From Gemmataceae bacterium (GTDB lineage Bacteria > Planctomycetota > Planctomycetia > Gemmatales > Gemmataceae), in assembly GCA_025055215.1 (NCBI GenBank), contig JANWYO010000164.1, forward strand, positions 1 to 57,973: DNA of 57,973 bases. The letters run 5' to 3'. Every line of letters starts with the position of its first letter. The first letter of the stretch is position 1. The notes beneath the pieces were generated by a model that ran no database searches, was not told the DNA's origin, and saw only the letters and a program-made list of their open reading frames with translations. Below are positions 1 to 12,000 of the stretch, piece by piece. The translations under genes were made by a program, and so were the position numbers.

Positions 1-3000
1 ACGATGGCCTGGAAAGGTGTGTTGGCCGGGAAGTTGTTCGTGTTCGTCAGGCGGAGCGTCCCGGCGAAGACCAGGATGTCGTTGGGGTTCGGAGCGACGT
101 CGCCCACCCAGTTGACCGGGTTGGTCCAGAAGTCGTTGGTACCGCCGCCGTCCCAGGTGCGCCGCGGCGCATTGGCGATCAGGACGACATCGTTGCCGTC
201 GCCTCCGTTGTACTGCACCGTGAAGGTGAAGGTCGGCGAGCCGAAGGTGAAGTTGCTCGGATCGGGGACGTTGGCGAACGTGCCGACGACCGGGTCGGTG
301 CCATCGTTGTCGATCAGGGTGAAGGTCTGGCCGAAGGAGGTGGTGAACGCCAGGGTACCGATAAGGAGGGCACCGGTGAGGTCCACGCTGCCGGTGACGC
401 GGAGCTGGTCGTACTGCGTGCCCAGCGTGGTGCCCGAGAGTCGGACCTGGAAGCTGGAGCCACTGGCGAAGGTGACGCTGCCGGTGTCGAGGATGCCCAG
501 GCCGTTGACTCCCGGATAGATGGTACCGCCGGACTGCGCGAACACCGGCCCGGCAATGGTGCCGGTGCCGGCCAGGACGGCGCCGCTGCCGACGGTGACG
601 GTGTTGCCCGGGCCGAGCAAACCGAGGACGCTCAAGGTGCCGGCGGCAACCGTGGTGGTCCCGGTCCAGCTATGGGTGCCTGTGAGGGTGAACGTGCTGG
701 TGCCGACCTTGACCAGGTGGCCGCTGCCGGTGATGGGGCCGCTGTAACTGGTCGAGCCAAGTCCACCCGTGGTGAGCGTGCCGCCGGCCAATGAGGTGAC
801 ACCGCCACCGGTCAAGGCACCGATGGTTTCGCTGTGACCGCCCACGTCGAAGGTCGCTCCGCCCGCCACCGACACCAACGTGCTGTCCGCCAACACGCCC
901 GAGGCCCCGAGCTGGAGGGTGCCGCCGCTGATGGTGGTGGTGCCGGTGTAGGTGTTGGCCCCGGTGAGGGTGAAAACGCCGCTGCCGGCTTTCGTCAGGC
1001 TCCCCGAACCACTGATGACGCCGCCGAAGATCGTTGAGCCGTTGTTGCCGCCCGTGGTCAGGGTACGGTTACCCAGGAGGACGTTGCCGTTGCCCGACAG
1101 CGAGCCGATGGTTTCGTTGGCGTGGGTTGTGTCGAGGGTGGCGCCGGCCGCGACATCGACGTTGCTGCCGTTGGGGATGGCGTTGCCGTTCTGCACGATG
1201 AGGGTGCCGACAGCGATGCTCACGGGTCCGGCAAAGGTGTTGGTGCCGGCCAGCGTCCAGTTGCCACTGGCGGTCTTGCTCAGCGATCCGGGACCGCTGA
1301 TCGAGCCGGTGATGGTGCCGACGCCGGCGCCGGTGAGGTTGAGGGCGCCGGCCACCGACACGTTGCCGGCGATGGTGAGCGTCGACCCGCTGTGGCTGAC
1401 CAGGCTGGTGCCCACCGTGTCGGTCAGCGTCACCGGCATGTTGAGGACATTGACCCCGGCGTGGCTGACGATGGCGCTGACGTTATCCAACAGCAGCACC
1501 GGGTTGCCATTCAGGGTGAAGCCACCGTTCAGGAAGATGATGGCCTGGAAGAAGTTCCCTGGCAGGATGGTCAGGTCGTTGACGTTGTTTTGCCGCAGGG
1601 TACCGGCAAAGACGATGACGTCGCCAGCCCCGGGGACACCGCTGGTCCAGTTGTCCGGATCGCTCCAGTTATTGGTCGTCAGGGAACCACCGTCCCAGGT
1701 ACGAGTAATGGTCAAGGCGGTGATGACCACGTCGTTGCCGTCGCCGCCAAAGTAGTCGATGGTGAAGGTGCGGCCGGCCATGGTGAACGTGGCGTTGTTG
1801 GGCAGGCCGGCGAACGTGCCGTTCACGGGATCGGAGCCGTCGTTGTTGATGAGAGTGAGCGTCAGGGCCCCCAACGGCAGCGCGCCGGTGCCAACCAGGT
1901 TGGCGTTGTTGAGGGTGATGGTGCCGATGACGTTGAGCTGGTCGTAGGTGGTTCCGGGGTGGGTGCCGAGAAGTTCCACGCGGAAGTTCGAGCCTGGGGA
2001 GAGCAAGACGTTGGCGGTGGTGAGCGTGCCAGGGCCGGTGTTGCCGGGGTTGATGCTGCCGCCGCTGTGCACGGTGGTCGGACCCAGCACCGGGCCGGTG
2101 CCGCCGAGCGTGCCGCCGTTGTGGACGGTGACGGCGCTGGAAGCGCCCAGCTGGCTGTTGACCTCCAACGTCCCATCGAAGATGTGTACCGGGCCGGTGA
2201 AGGCATTGGAGCCGGCCAGCGAGAAAATCCCCGAGCCGACCTTGGCGACGCCGTTGCTGCCGCCTTGCAGGATGCCGCCCAGGGTGAGCCGGCCGGCCTC
2301 CGAGCCGAGGGTCATCGTCCCTGGGAGGGCGGTAATGGTGCCGACGTAGCTGTTGGTGCCGCTGACGTTATGCAACACCCCGATGCCGTTGAGGCCGGCG
2401 CCCTGGATGGTGAGCGGCTCATTGACGACACTGACGTTGTTCTCAAATTGGAGCGAGGCGCCGCTGCTGACGAAGGTGCCAGCGGAGGTTGAGCCGAGCG
2501 CCATGTTGTGGGCGACGCTGATGGCCCCGTTGGCGATGGTCACGGTGCCGGTGTAGCTGTTGGTGCCTCCGAGGGCGATGACCCCAGCCCCCAGCTTCAG
2601 GATGTCCGAGGCGCCGGTGATGGTGCCGTTGAGGTAAAGCTTGCCGTCGGCTGCCCCAAGCCCCGTGCTGAAGCCATGAAGTTGAATGGGTCCGGCGAAG
2701 GTATTGAGGTTGTCGGCGTTCACCAAGGCCCCACCGCCGACGCCTCGGCCGAAGAGGTTCACGTGCTCCGCACCGATGTCGACGCCGCCGGCGATGGCCA
2801 GGGCGCCCCCGGGCAGCACCACCGTGCCCGAGGCCGCGCTGCCGTCGATGCCGAGGGCGAACGGGCTTTCGGCTCGAACCACTCCGCTGTTGACCGCAAG
2901 GGCCCCGACGTACGAGTTAAACCCTGCCAAGACCAGCGTTCCGGGACCGACTTTGCTCACGTCGGTGATGCCGTCGAGCGAGCCGGAGACGGTCAGGGTG

Positions 3001-6000
3001 CCGGCGGTGACGTTGATGGTCGTCGCCGCCGCCATGCTGATCTGCCCGTTCCAGGTGTTGCTGCCGCTGATGTTTTCCAGCGCTCCGGAGGCCGTGAAGT
3101 TGCTGAACTGGCCCCAGCCGGAAATTTGGAGCATGTTTTGGACGGTGATGCCGCCTTGCAGCTGGAGGCTGGCACCGGGTACGACGGTGGTGATGTTGCT
3201 CGGGTCACCCAGGGCGTTGCTCTTGGCCAGCTTCAGCGAGCCGCCAATCACCCAGGTGCCGTTGCCGGATAAGTAGGTATTGGCAGCGGTGCCACCCATG
3301 ACCATTGTTCCGGCACCGGCCTTGGTGATACCGGCACTGGCGCTCAGGATGACGGCGTTGACGACCAGGTCATCCACCGGTCCGCCATTGTTCACGGTGA
3401 AGAAACGGTCGAGGGCGCCGAGCATCAGCCGGCCGCTGATGACGGGGCTGGGTGAGAAGACCGTGGTGTTCGGCGACGGGTTCACCGTGACCTCGCCGCC
3501 CAAGGTGATCGTGCCGGTACCCGTCCGGACGACGGCGCTGCTGATGGTGCCGATCCCCAGCCCGAGGCCGCCGATGACGTCGGAAGCGCTGTACGTCTCG
3601 AGGTCGAAGAGGCCGGAGCTGTTGACCGTCACCAGCAGGACATCGGCGATCTGATTCGGCGCCCGGAGTATTACCTGGTCGGCCATGCTGCCGCCGAGGC
3701 CGTCGCCGATCACCAGCTGGGTGGTGTGGCTGCCGCCGATGGCGTTGGCACCCGGGGCCTTCGACAGCAACAGGACGCCGGCTTGGACCGTAGTCGTGCC
3801 AGTGAAAGTGTTGGGCGTGGAGCCGGTCAGCAGGAGCGTCCCGCCACCCAAGCCTCCGGGCGACGCCGGCGCCAGCATGGTAAAACTGCCGGCGCCAGAG
3901 ATTTGCCCGGAGATGATCAAATCGATCGGCGCCGGGCTGTCCACGATGGCAAACGACCGGACCGCGCCCAGCAGGAGGTCGCCGGAGATCACCGCCGGCG
4001 GGGAACCGGCATGGGCCGTGGTCGTCATGTCCAGCGTGACGCTGTTGTTGAGCGTCAGGATGCCGCCGTTGCCATTGTTGGTGACCAGGGAGCTGCTGCT
4101 TTGTCCGATGCGCAGGCTGAGGACGTTGATCGTGTCGTTGTACACATCGTAGTCCAAAACCCCCGTGCTATTGACGGTGACAATGGCGGCATCGGCAATC
4201 TGGTTATTGCGGAAGAACTCCACTTCCGCAGGCAGGAGCAGGGTGTCGTCACCAATGATCAGGTTGCCCGGGATCGCGTTGGCAACGTCTTTGGTCAGTG
4301 CAAGAGTACCAGCGAGCACGGTGGTGGTGCCCACATAGGTGTTGGCTGAGATTCCTTGGAAGTTCAAGATGCCCGAGCCGACCTTGGTAAGGTTGCCCGT
4401 GCCGGTGATGGCGGCATTGATGTTGATCATGCCGGGATTGGGCATGTCGGCGCCGATGGTGACATTGCCCACCAGCGTGACGGTGCCGCTGAGGGTGTGG
4501 TTGCCGGTGAGTCCCCGGATGGCGCCGGTGCCGTTGATCCCCGCGCCGCTGACGGTCACCGGCTCGGGCAGGTTGAGATTTCCCTGAATTTGAAGGGCGG
4601 CCCCCGTCAGGATGACCGTGGGGGCCGTGCTCGTGCCCAAGGAGTTTGCCTGGGTCGCGGTCAGGGTGCCGCGACCGATGGTGATGGTGCCGGTCAGGTT
4701 CGTGTTGGCCCCAGCCAGCGTCAGATTGCCAAGCTCCTGTTTGAGCAGGTAGCCGCTGGTGACCATGGAACTGACCGTAAGATTGCCCCCCTCCTCAACC
4801 GAGACAAACGACTCCGACGTGCCGGAAGCGGGGAGGTTGAGGTTCTGGACCGAGAGTGTGTTGCTGCCGGCGCTGTTGAGGAGCGCTCCGCTGGCGATCG
4901 TCAGGGTTTGTCCAAAGCCGGCGATGTTCACGCCGGTGCCAGCCAGGAGCAGGCCGTTGATCGTCTGCGTCGAGGCGGTGGCACTGGCGCTCAGGCGGAC
5001 ATTGTGGGTCGGCCCGGCGCCGGTCAGCGTGGTGATGTACGACGAGTCGGACGGCCCCAAGGCACGGATGCCGTGGGTGCCATCGAGGGTGGCGAACTCG
5101 AGGCCGGTGCTGCCGACCACCGAGGCGAAGGGGAAGATCTGGTTGTTAAGGAGGGCAGCTGGCGAATTGATGAAGCGGATGCGGTTGCCCGGCCCAAGGC
5201 CGAGGTCACCGCCTTGGCCGATGAAGGCCACGCCCGCCTGCGCGTTGCGGACCAGGCCGCGAAGGACCAAGTCGGCGTTGGCCCCTGTGCCCTTCCGCGA
5301 CAGTATCCGGGCTGCGTTGCTGAGGGTGACAGTGCCCACCGTTTCCGACGAATTGACACTGTCGTTGCCCAGGAAATTCAACGAGCCACCGTTGAGGAGG
5401 ATCGGCGCGGTGTCGGGGAGGCGGTTGCCGTTGAAGGCCGCTGTGTTGTCGAGCGTCAGCTGGGCAGCCTGGCCAACGGTGATGGACGAAGGATTGTCCA
5501 AGCGTCCGTTGGCACCGGCCAGGCCGAGGCTGCCGGCGGTCACGGTCCAGGAACTGGTGCCGAAGGCGACGTCGGTCAGGACGAGGGCGCCTGGCCCATC
5601 CTTGGTGACGGGTGGATTGCTGGTGGTGTTGATGGTGCCGCCCAGGGTGAGGGTGCCGCTCTCGACGGCCAGGGCGATGGTAGCGGTGCCGAGAAGGTTG
5701 ATCGGTCCCGCGAAGGTATTGGCGCCGCCGATATTGCGGATGGCACCGGTGCCGCTGATGCCACTGCCATTCACCAAGAGGGTTTCCGAGAGCGAGTAGT
5801 TGATGTTGCCGTCGAACTGCAAGGCGGCACCGGCAGCGATGAAAACGCCGTTGCCGGGCGCTCCGAAGGCGCTCGGGTTTCGAGCGGTGACCACTCCCTG
5901 GTTCAAGGTGAGGGTGCCGCTGAAGTTGCTGGTGCCGGTGCCGGCCAAGACCATGTTGCCGGTACCCCACTTGATAATGCCGCCCGACCCGCTGATCGGG

Positions 6001-9000
6001 CCGTTGATCACCAGATCATCGACCGGAGCGCCATCGTTGACGGTGAACAAGCGATCCGCCCCGCCGAGCGACAGGTTGCCCGTGACGGTGACGGCCGGCG
6101 AGCGCGGCACGGTGCCGGCAGCGACGAAGACGGCGAAAGCACCGCCCAAGGTGATGAGCCCCGTGCCGGTGGTGATGTTGGCGCTGTAGGAGGGGCCGAG
6201 GAAAGTATTTACCGCTCCGACGACGTCGTTGAAGTTGTTGAGATCAAGGAGGCCCGAGGTATTGATGGTGATGACAACCCCATCGGCGATCTGATTGTTG
6301 GCCAGGAGGCGCACCACGTCGGCGTTGCCGCCGCCGAAGGTGTCGCCGATGACGAGCGCTCCGGCGATGGCGTTGACGCCGGCAGCCTTGTTCAGCAGCA
6401 GCGTGCCCTCATTGATGGTCGTGGCCCCGGTGTGCAGGTTTGGGTTCAGGCCGGAGAAGATCAGCGTGCCGGTGCCGATCTTGAGGATGCCGTTGGCGTT
6501 ACTGGCCGTGGCCCCGCTCAGGTCCAGCGTGGCACCGCCCTCGACACTGATCCAGACTGGGTTGGTGTTCAACGTGATGGTGCCAGCAAAAGAATTGCTG
6601 CCCGCCATTCCGACCAGGGCACCTATGCTGTTCAGGCCGGTGCCGGAGACGGTCAGCGGCTCGGTGGTGACGTTGACGCCCCCGGCGATGGCCAGAGTGG
6701 CCCCGCTGACGACCGTGGTCGCGCCACCCGTGCCGCCAAGCGCGAGATCGTTCTGAGCAACCAGAATGCCCTCGCCCACCGACGTAGCCCCGGTGAAGGT
6801 GTTCGTTCCGCTCAGGATCAAGGTGCCGGTGCCGAGCTTCGTCAGGCCGCCCGAGCCGCTGATGATGCCGCTCAGCGTCAGGTCTTGCCCGAAAAGGGGC
6901 ACATTGACCATGGAGGTCGAAGCGAGGCTGATCGGGCCGGTCAGTGTGCTGCTGCCGCCCAGCAGCTGCACGGCACCGGCGGTCCCGGCGACGCCGGTGC
7001 CGTTGAGGGTGATCGGCTCGGGAGCGAGGACTAGTCCAGGAGCAACTTGTAACGTCGCCCAGGGGCTGACGATCGTAGCGCCGGCAGTGCTTCCCAAGGC
7101 ATGGGCGCTCTGCACGAGGAGGAAGCCACCTTCGATGCGAGTGGTGCCGGTGTAGGTGCTGCTGCCGCTGAGGGTGAGGGTGCCCAGGCCGCTCTTCGTC
7201 AGGGCGTTGGCATTGGTGCTGACCACGGAGCTGGAGATGGTCAGGAGGGAATTGGAATCGACCTGAACGATCCCCTCGCTGCCGCCCAGATGCAGGGTGG
7301 CGAGGGAGACGGTGTTGTTGCGGCCACTGGCGACCAGCTGGCCGCTGGCGAGCGTCAGGCTGCCGGTGCCGCTGAGGGTGACGCCCTCGCCGACGATCAC
7401 CAGTGAGTTGACGACCTTAGAGCCGTTGAACACTTCGCTGGCGGTCAGGCGGACGTTGTCGGTGGGGCCGGCGGCGGCCAAACTGCCGACGTAGTTGGTG
7501 ACGGGGCGGATACTGGTGCCGGCGCCATTGTGCGTGGCCAAGTCGGCGCCATTGACGCTGGCGAAGGGGAGGATGCCACCGCTCAGCGCCGGGGCATTGG
7601 TGAAGACCACTTGATTGGTGGGGGTGCCGATGTTGGTCGTGCCGGCCTGGAAATCGACAGTTCCATTGCCCACCGAGCGGACCAGGCCGGAGCTGACGAG
7701 CTGCACCGTGCCTGCGTTGAGGCCGCTGACCGATTGGATGACCGATGCTCCCGTGCCCAGGACGATGGTACCGATGGTTTCCGCCGACAGCGCCCCCGGC
7801 GCCCCCAGGTACGAGAGGGTACCGCCCAAAAGCGTGATGGTGCCGGCGTCGCGGAGGCGGTTGGGATTGTTGAGGGTGGTGTTGTCGAGCAGCAGGGTAG
7901 CGCCGGCATTGACGGTATAGGCCGACGAATTGGCGATCTGACCATTGCCGCTGAGGATCAGCTGCGTGTTGACGCCGAGCGTTGTGGCCCCGGCGTAAGA
8001 GTTAGAACCCGTCAGGTGCAAGGTCCCGGCGTTGACCGCGACCGGGCCGGAGAAGGTGTTGGTACCGGTGGCCAGGAGCGTGCCAGAGCCGAACTTGGAA
8101 AGGCCAGCCTGGAAAAACGTTGGCCCGTTGACCATTCGGCTGGTGATGAGCAGATCGACAGCATTGCCGCTGTCGGCGACGACGAAATCGCGGGAGGCAT
8201 TAGACGCTGCGCTGGAAGGCAACAGGCCCAAGTCACCGCCGGAGATGCGGGCGGCGGGAGAGCCGTAAGTGGTCGAACCGCTCAACGTCACGCCGACCCC
8301 GCTCCCCAGGATGAGGGTGCCGCTGCCGAGGTCGACGGCGGCACTGAAACCCAGCCCGACCACCAGCCCCAGGCCGCCGATCTCGTCTTTGGCGTTGGCC
8401 AGGTCGAGGTAGCCGGCGCTGTTTATCGTCACGTTAATTCCATTGGCGATCTGGTCCGGGGCATTGAGCCGTACCACGTCCGAACCAGGGGCGCCGGCGT
8501 TGTCACCCACGGTGAGGGCCGCGGGAATGGCGGTAACCCCAGCCACCTTGTTTAAGATCAACGTTCCCTCGTTGACGGTCGTTGGGCCGTGGGTGTTGGG
8601 ATCGACACCGGAGAAGCGCATGGTGCCGCGACCGACTTGCGTCACGGCCAAGGCGCTGGTGTTGCTCTGCAACGCCCCGTTGATGTCGAGGCTGATTCCT
8701 GGAGTAACGCTCGGGTCGAACGGGGCAATGGTAAACGTCCGGGCGGCGCCCCCGAGAGAGAAGTTGCCGGTGATGACCGCGGTAGTGGCCGCCAGCGGCA
8801 GGGCGTTGACGAACAGGTTGCCGTTCAACGTCAACGTGCCGGTGCCGGTGTTGATGAGGGCGCTTTCGGTCGGCCCGAGGAGCAGCGTCAGGGCGCCGAC
8901 CAGGTCCGTAACGCCGCCGGGTGCCAAGTCGAGCAAGCCACTGGAGCCAACCGTAATCAAGGCGGTGTCGAGGATCTGGTTGCTGTTGACCAACCGGACG

Positions 9001-12000
9001 ATGTCCGCACCGCTGCCGCCGACGTTGTCGCCGACGATGAGCGGGCCGCTGATGGCATTGCCGGCCGTCTTGGCCAGGATCAGGGAACCCTCGGCGACCA
9101 CGGTGGTGCCGCTGTGGGTATTGGCGGCCGAGCCGGCGTACACCAGGGCACCGGTGCCGGTCTTCACCAGGGCCGGGGTGCCGCCGATGATGCCGCTGAC
9201 GGTGAGGGTGCCGACCGCGACGCGAACGATGCTGTCGGCAGCCAGGGTCAGATTGCCCGGGATGCCATTGGAGCCACCGAGGTTTTGCAGGGCGCCGGTG
9301 TCGTTCGGACCACGGCCGGCAATGGTCAGCGGCTCGGCCACCAGGCTGACGGTGCCGACGGCCAAGGCCCCCCCCGGAAACACGATGGTCCCGGTGGTGG
9401 TTGACCCAAGGGCCGTTGCATTTTCCACGTGAAGGATGCCGCGGGTGGCCAGGATGACGCCGGCTTGGCCGCTGTTGTCAGCGGCCAGGACCACGGTGCC
9501 GTCGCCGCCCTTGCGAATACTGCCGCCCCCAATCGGGCTGTTGATCGTCAACTTGGTCCCTCCGTGGGCCGAGATGAACGATTCCGACCCATCGGTCGAG
9601 GCATAGGTGATGGTGGCCGTGCCCGGAGTCAGAGCACTGGCGAAAAGGAGCGGGCTTTGATTGGCCGAGCCGAGCGCCCCCTGGAACGTCACGGTGTAGG
9701 GTCCGCCGGCTGAGCCGGTGACGGCGACGTTGCCCGCGCCGATGGTCGTCAGGGCTTCGAGGGCGGACTGGACGGCGGCGGCGGTGGCGTTGAACGCCAG
9801 CGCGCCGGTGGTGGCGCCATTGAAGCCGATTTGGAACGTGCCGCCGGTGGCCCCCGAAAGCGTGATCGTCCCCACTTCGTTGAAGTTGGGGAGGCTGAGT
9901 GTCATGGTGCCGATGGTGTTGTCGCCGCCGGTGTTCAGGATAGCGCCACTCGTCACGGTCAGCGTGTGCGTGCCGCTGATGTCGATGCCGTTGCCGCTCA
10001 AGAGGAGGCCGTTAATGGTGGTGGCGGTAGTGAGGGCATGGCTGGCGGAGACTTTGACGTTCTGGGTCGGCAGGGCGGTGGCGAGGTTGTTGGAGAAGAA
10101 CGGGCCGCTGGTCAAGGGGGCGATGCCATTGGCGCCGTACGTGGCGAATTCCAGGCCGGTCGCGTCGGTGGTGACGGTGGCGTAGGGAAGGATGCCATTA
10201 GTCAGGGTCGGCGCGGTGCCAAAGACGATCTGGTTGGTGGCGGAGCCGAGGTCGGCATTGACGCCGACGAAGCTGACGTTGCCGTTGAATCGGGCCAGGG
10301 CGGGGCTGGTGAAGCCGGTGCCGGGGCCGAGGTTGATCGACTGGATGATCGACGTGCCGGAGATGAGGGTGATGGTGCCGACGGTCTCGCTGGTGGAAGC
10401 GGCGGTATTGCCGATGGTCATCAACGTGCCGCCGCTGAGGTTGATGGGGGCGCTGTCGCCGATGCGGTTGGCACTGTTCGTGCTGACGTTATCAAGCACG
10501 AGGGCCGCGCCGGCGGCGATGTTGAAACCGGCCGAGCCGAGGGCGGAGCCGAAGCCGGTGAAGGTAAGGGTGCCGGCGTTGATGTTCGTGAGGCCGGTGT
10601 AGCTGTTGACGCCGTTCAGCTGCAAGGTGCCGGTGCCGGCCTTGGTCAGGGCGAGGTTGGTGGTAGCGATCGGCCCGAAAGTGGTCAGGCCGGCGTTGTT
10701 GATGGTGAAGGTGGGGGCTGCAGTACCGAAGGTCATGGTGCCGGCGAAGGTTAGGTCGAAGGTACCAGCGGTGTTGAAGCCGGTGGCGGCCAGCACTTGG
10801 CCGGTGATGGTCCGGTTGCCGCCGTCGGCGATGAGCGTACCGACGCCGGAGACCCCCAAGTTGCCGGGGATGGCGCTGTTGCTGCCGATGAGGAGGGTTC
10901 CCGCCCCCAACGTGGTGACGCCGGTGTAGGAGTTGTTCCCCGACAGCCGCATGCCGCCGGCCCCGGCCTTGGTGAAGGCGCCCGTGCCGACAATGTTCGC
11001 CGAGATGTCCAGGTCGATCAGATTACCGGCATCGTTGACGGTAAAGGTTCGCGCCGCCCCGCCCAGCGACATCGCCCCGCTGATCGACGCTGGCATGGTG
11101 TGGGTCGTCGTCTGGACGTTGGCGTCAAGGTTGACCGTGATGTTGCCGTTGAGGGTCAACGTTCCGGTGCCCGTGGCCAGGCTCGCCGACGACTGGGTGC
11201 CCAGGTTCATGTTGATGGCCCCGACGACGTTGCTGAAGCCGAAGAAATCAAGGAAACCAGAGCTGTTGATGGTGATGGTGACGAAGTTCGCGATTTGGTC
11301 ATTGGCCAGGAGGCGGACGACGTCGGCTTGGTAGCCGCCGTAACCGTCGCCGATGATCAGTGTGCTGGGGATCGCGATCGTGGGGAAGGTCTGGTCCTTC
11401 ATCAGGAGCAGGGTTCCCTGATTGATCGTCGTGGTTCCGGTATAGGTGTTGGAACCCATGCCGGAAAAGATCAGGGTGCCTGTGCCAAACTTGGTGATAC
11501 CGCCCGCCCCGGTGATGACGCCGGAAATCTCCACGTCGCCAGCCCCTGTGACCAGAGGGGTGATGGCCACCGGCGTGAGGCTGCCACCGCCCGTCTCGAT
11601 ACGCCCCGCCAGGATGAGCGTCGTGCCGGGGACCGTGGAGGCGAAGGTGGTGGTGAAGCCGGAAGGCGGCGACAGGAAAAGGTTCAGGTTGATGATGTTG
11701 GTGCCGGTCGGGTTGGTGGCGATGATGCCGCCGACTCCGAGCACGATGGCATTGCCGCTAATGTCGTAGCCGGAGCCGGAGACGGTGATGGAATTGACCA
11801 TCAGGCCGGCGAGGTTGTTGATGTTCACCAGGTTGGTGGTGACGCTGGGGAACACGAGGTCGGCGCTACCGGTCGGCAACAGACCGCCGGCCCAGTTGCC
11901 CGGGTCGGACCATAAATTGGTCGTTCCCTGCCCGGTCCAGACGTGGACGGCGGGTGCCAGCCGATCCTCCAGCCGTTCGATCTCAGGCCGCCATCGACGC

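Noticed and set aside
4-7406. Several long plus-strand open frames (up to 892 codons at 4356-7034)
   Set aside because: They lie antisense to the giant repeat gene. Their composition (GADGDGAG, VPAPVRVKVP) is the mirror of Gly/Thr-rich repeats, with no family motif, whereas the minus strand reads as clear beta-strand repeats in a single frame.
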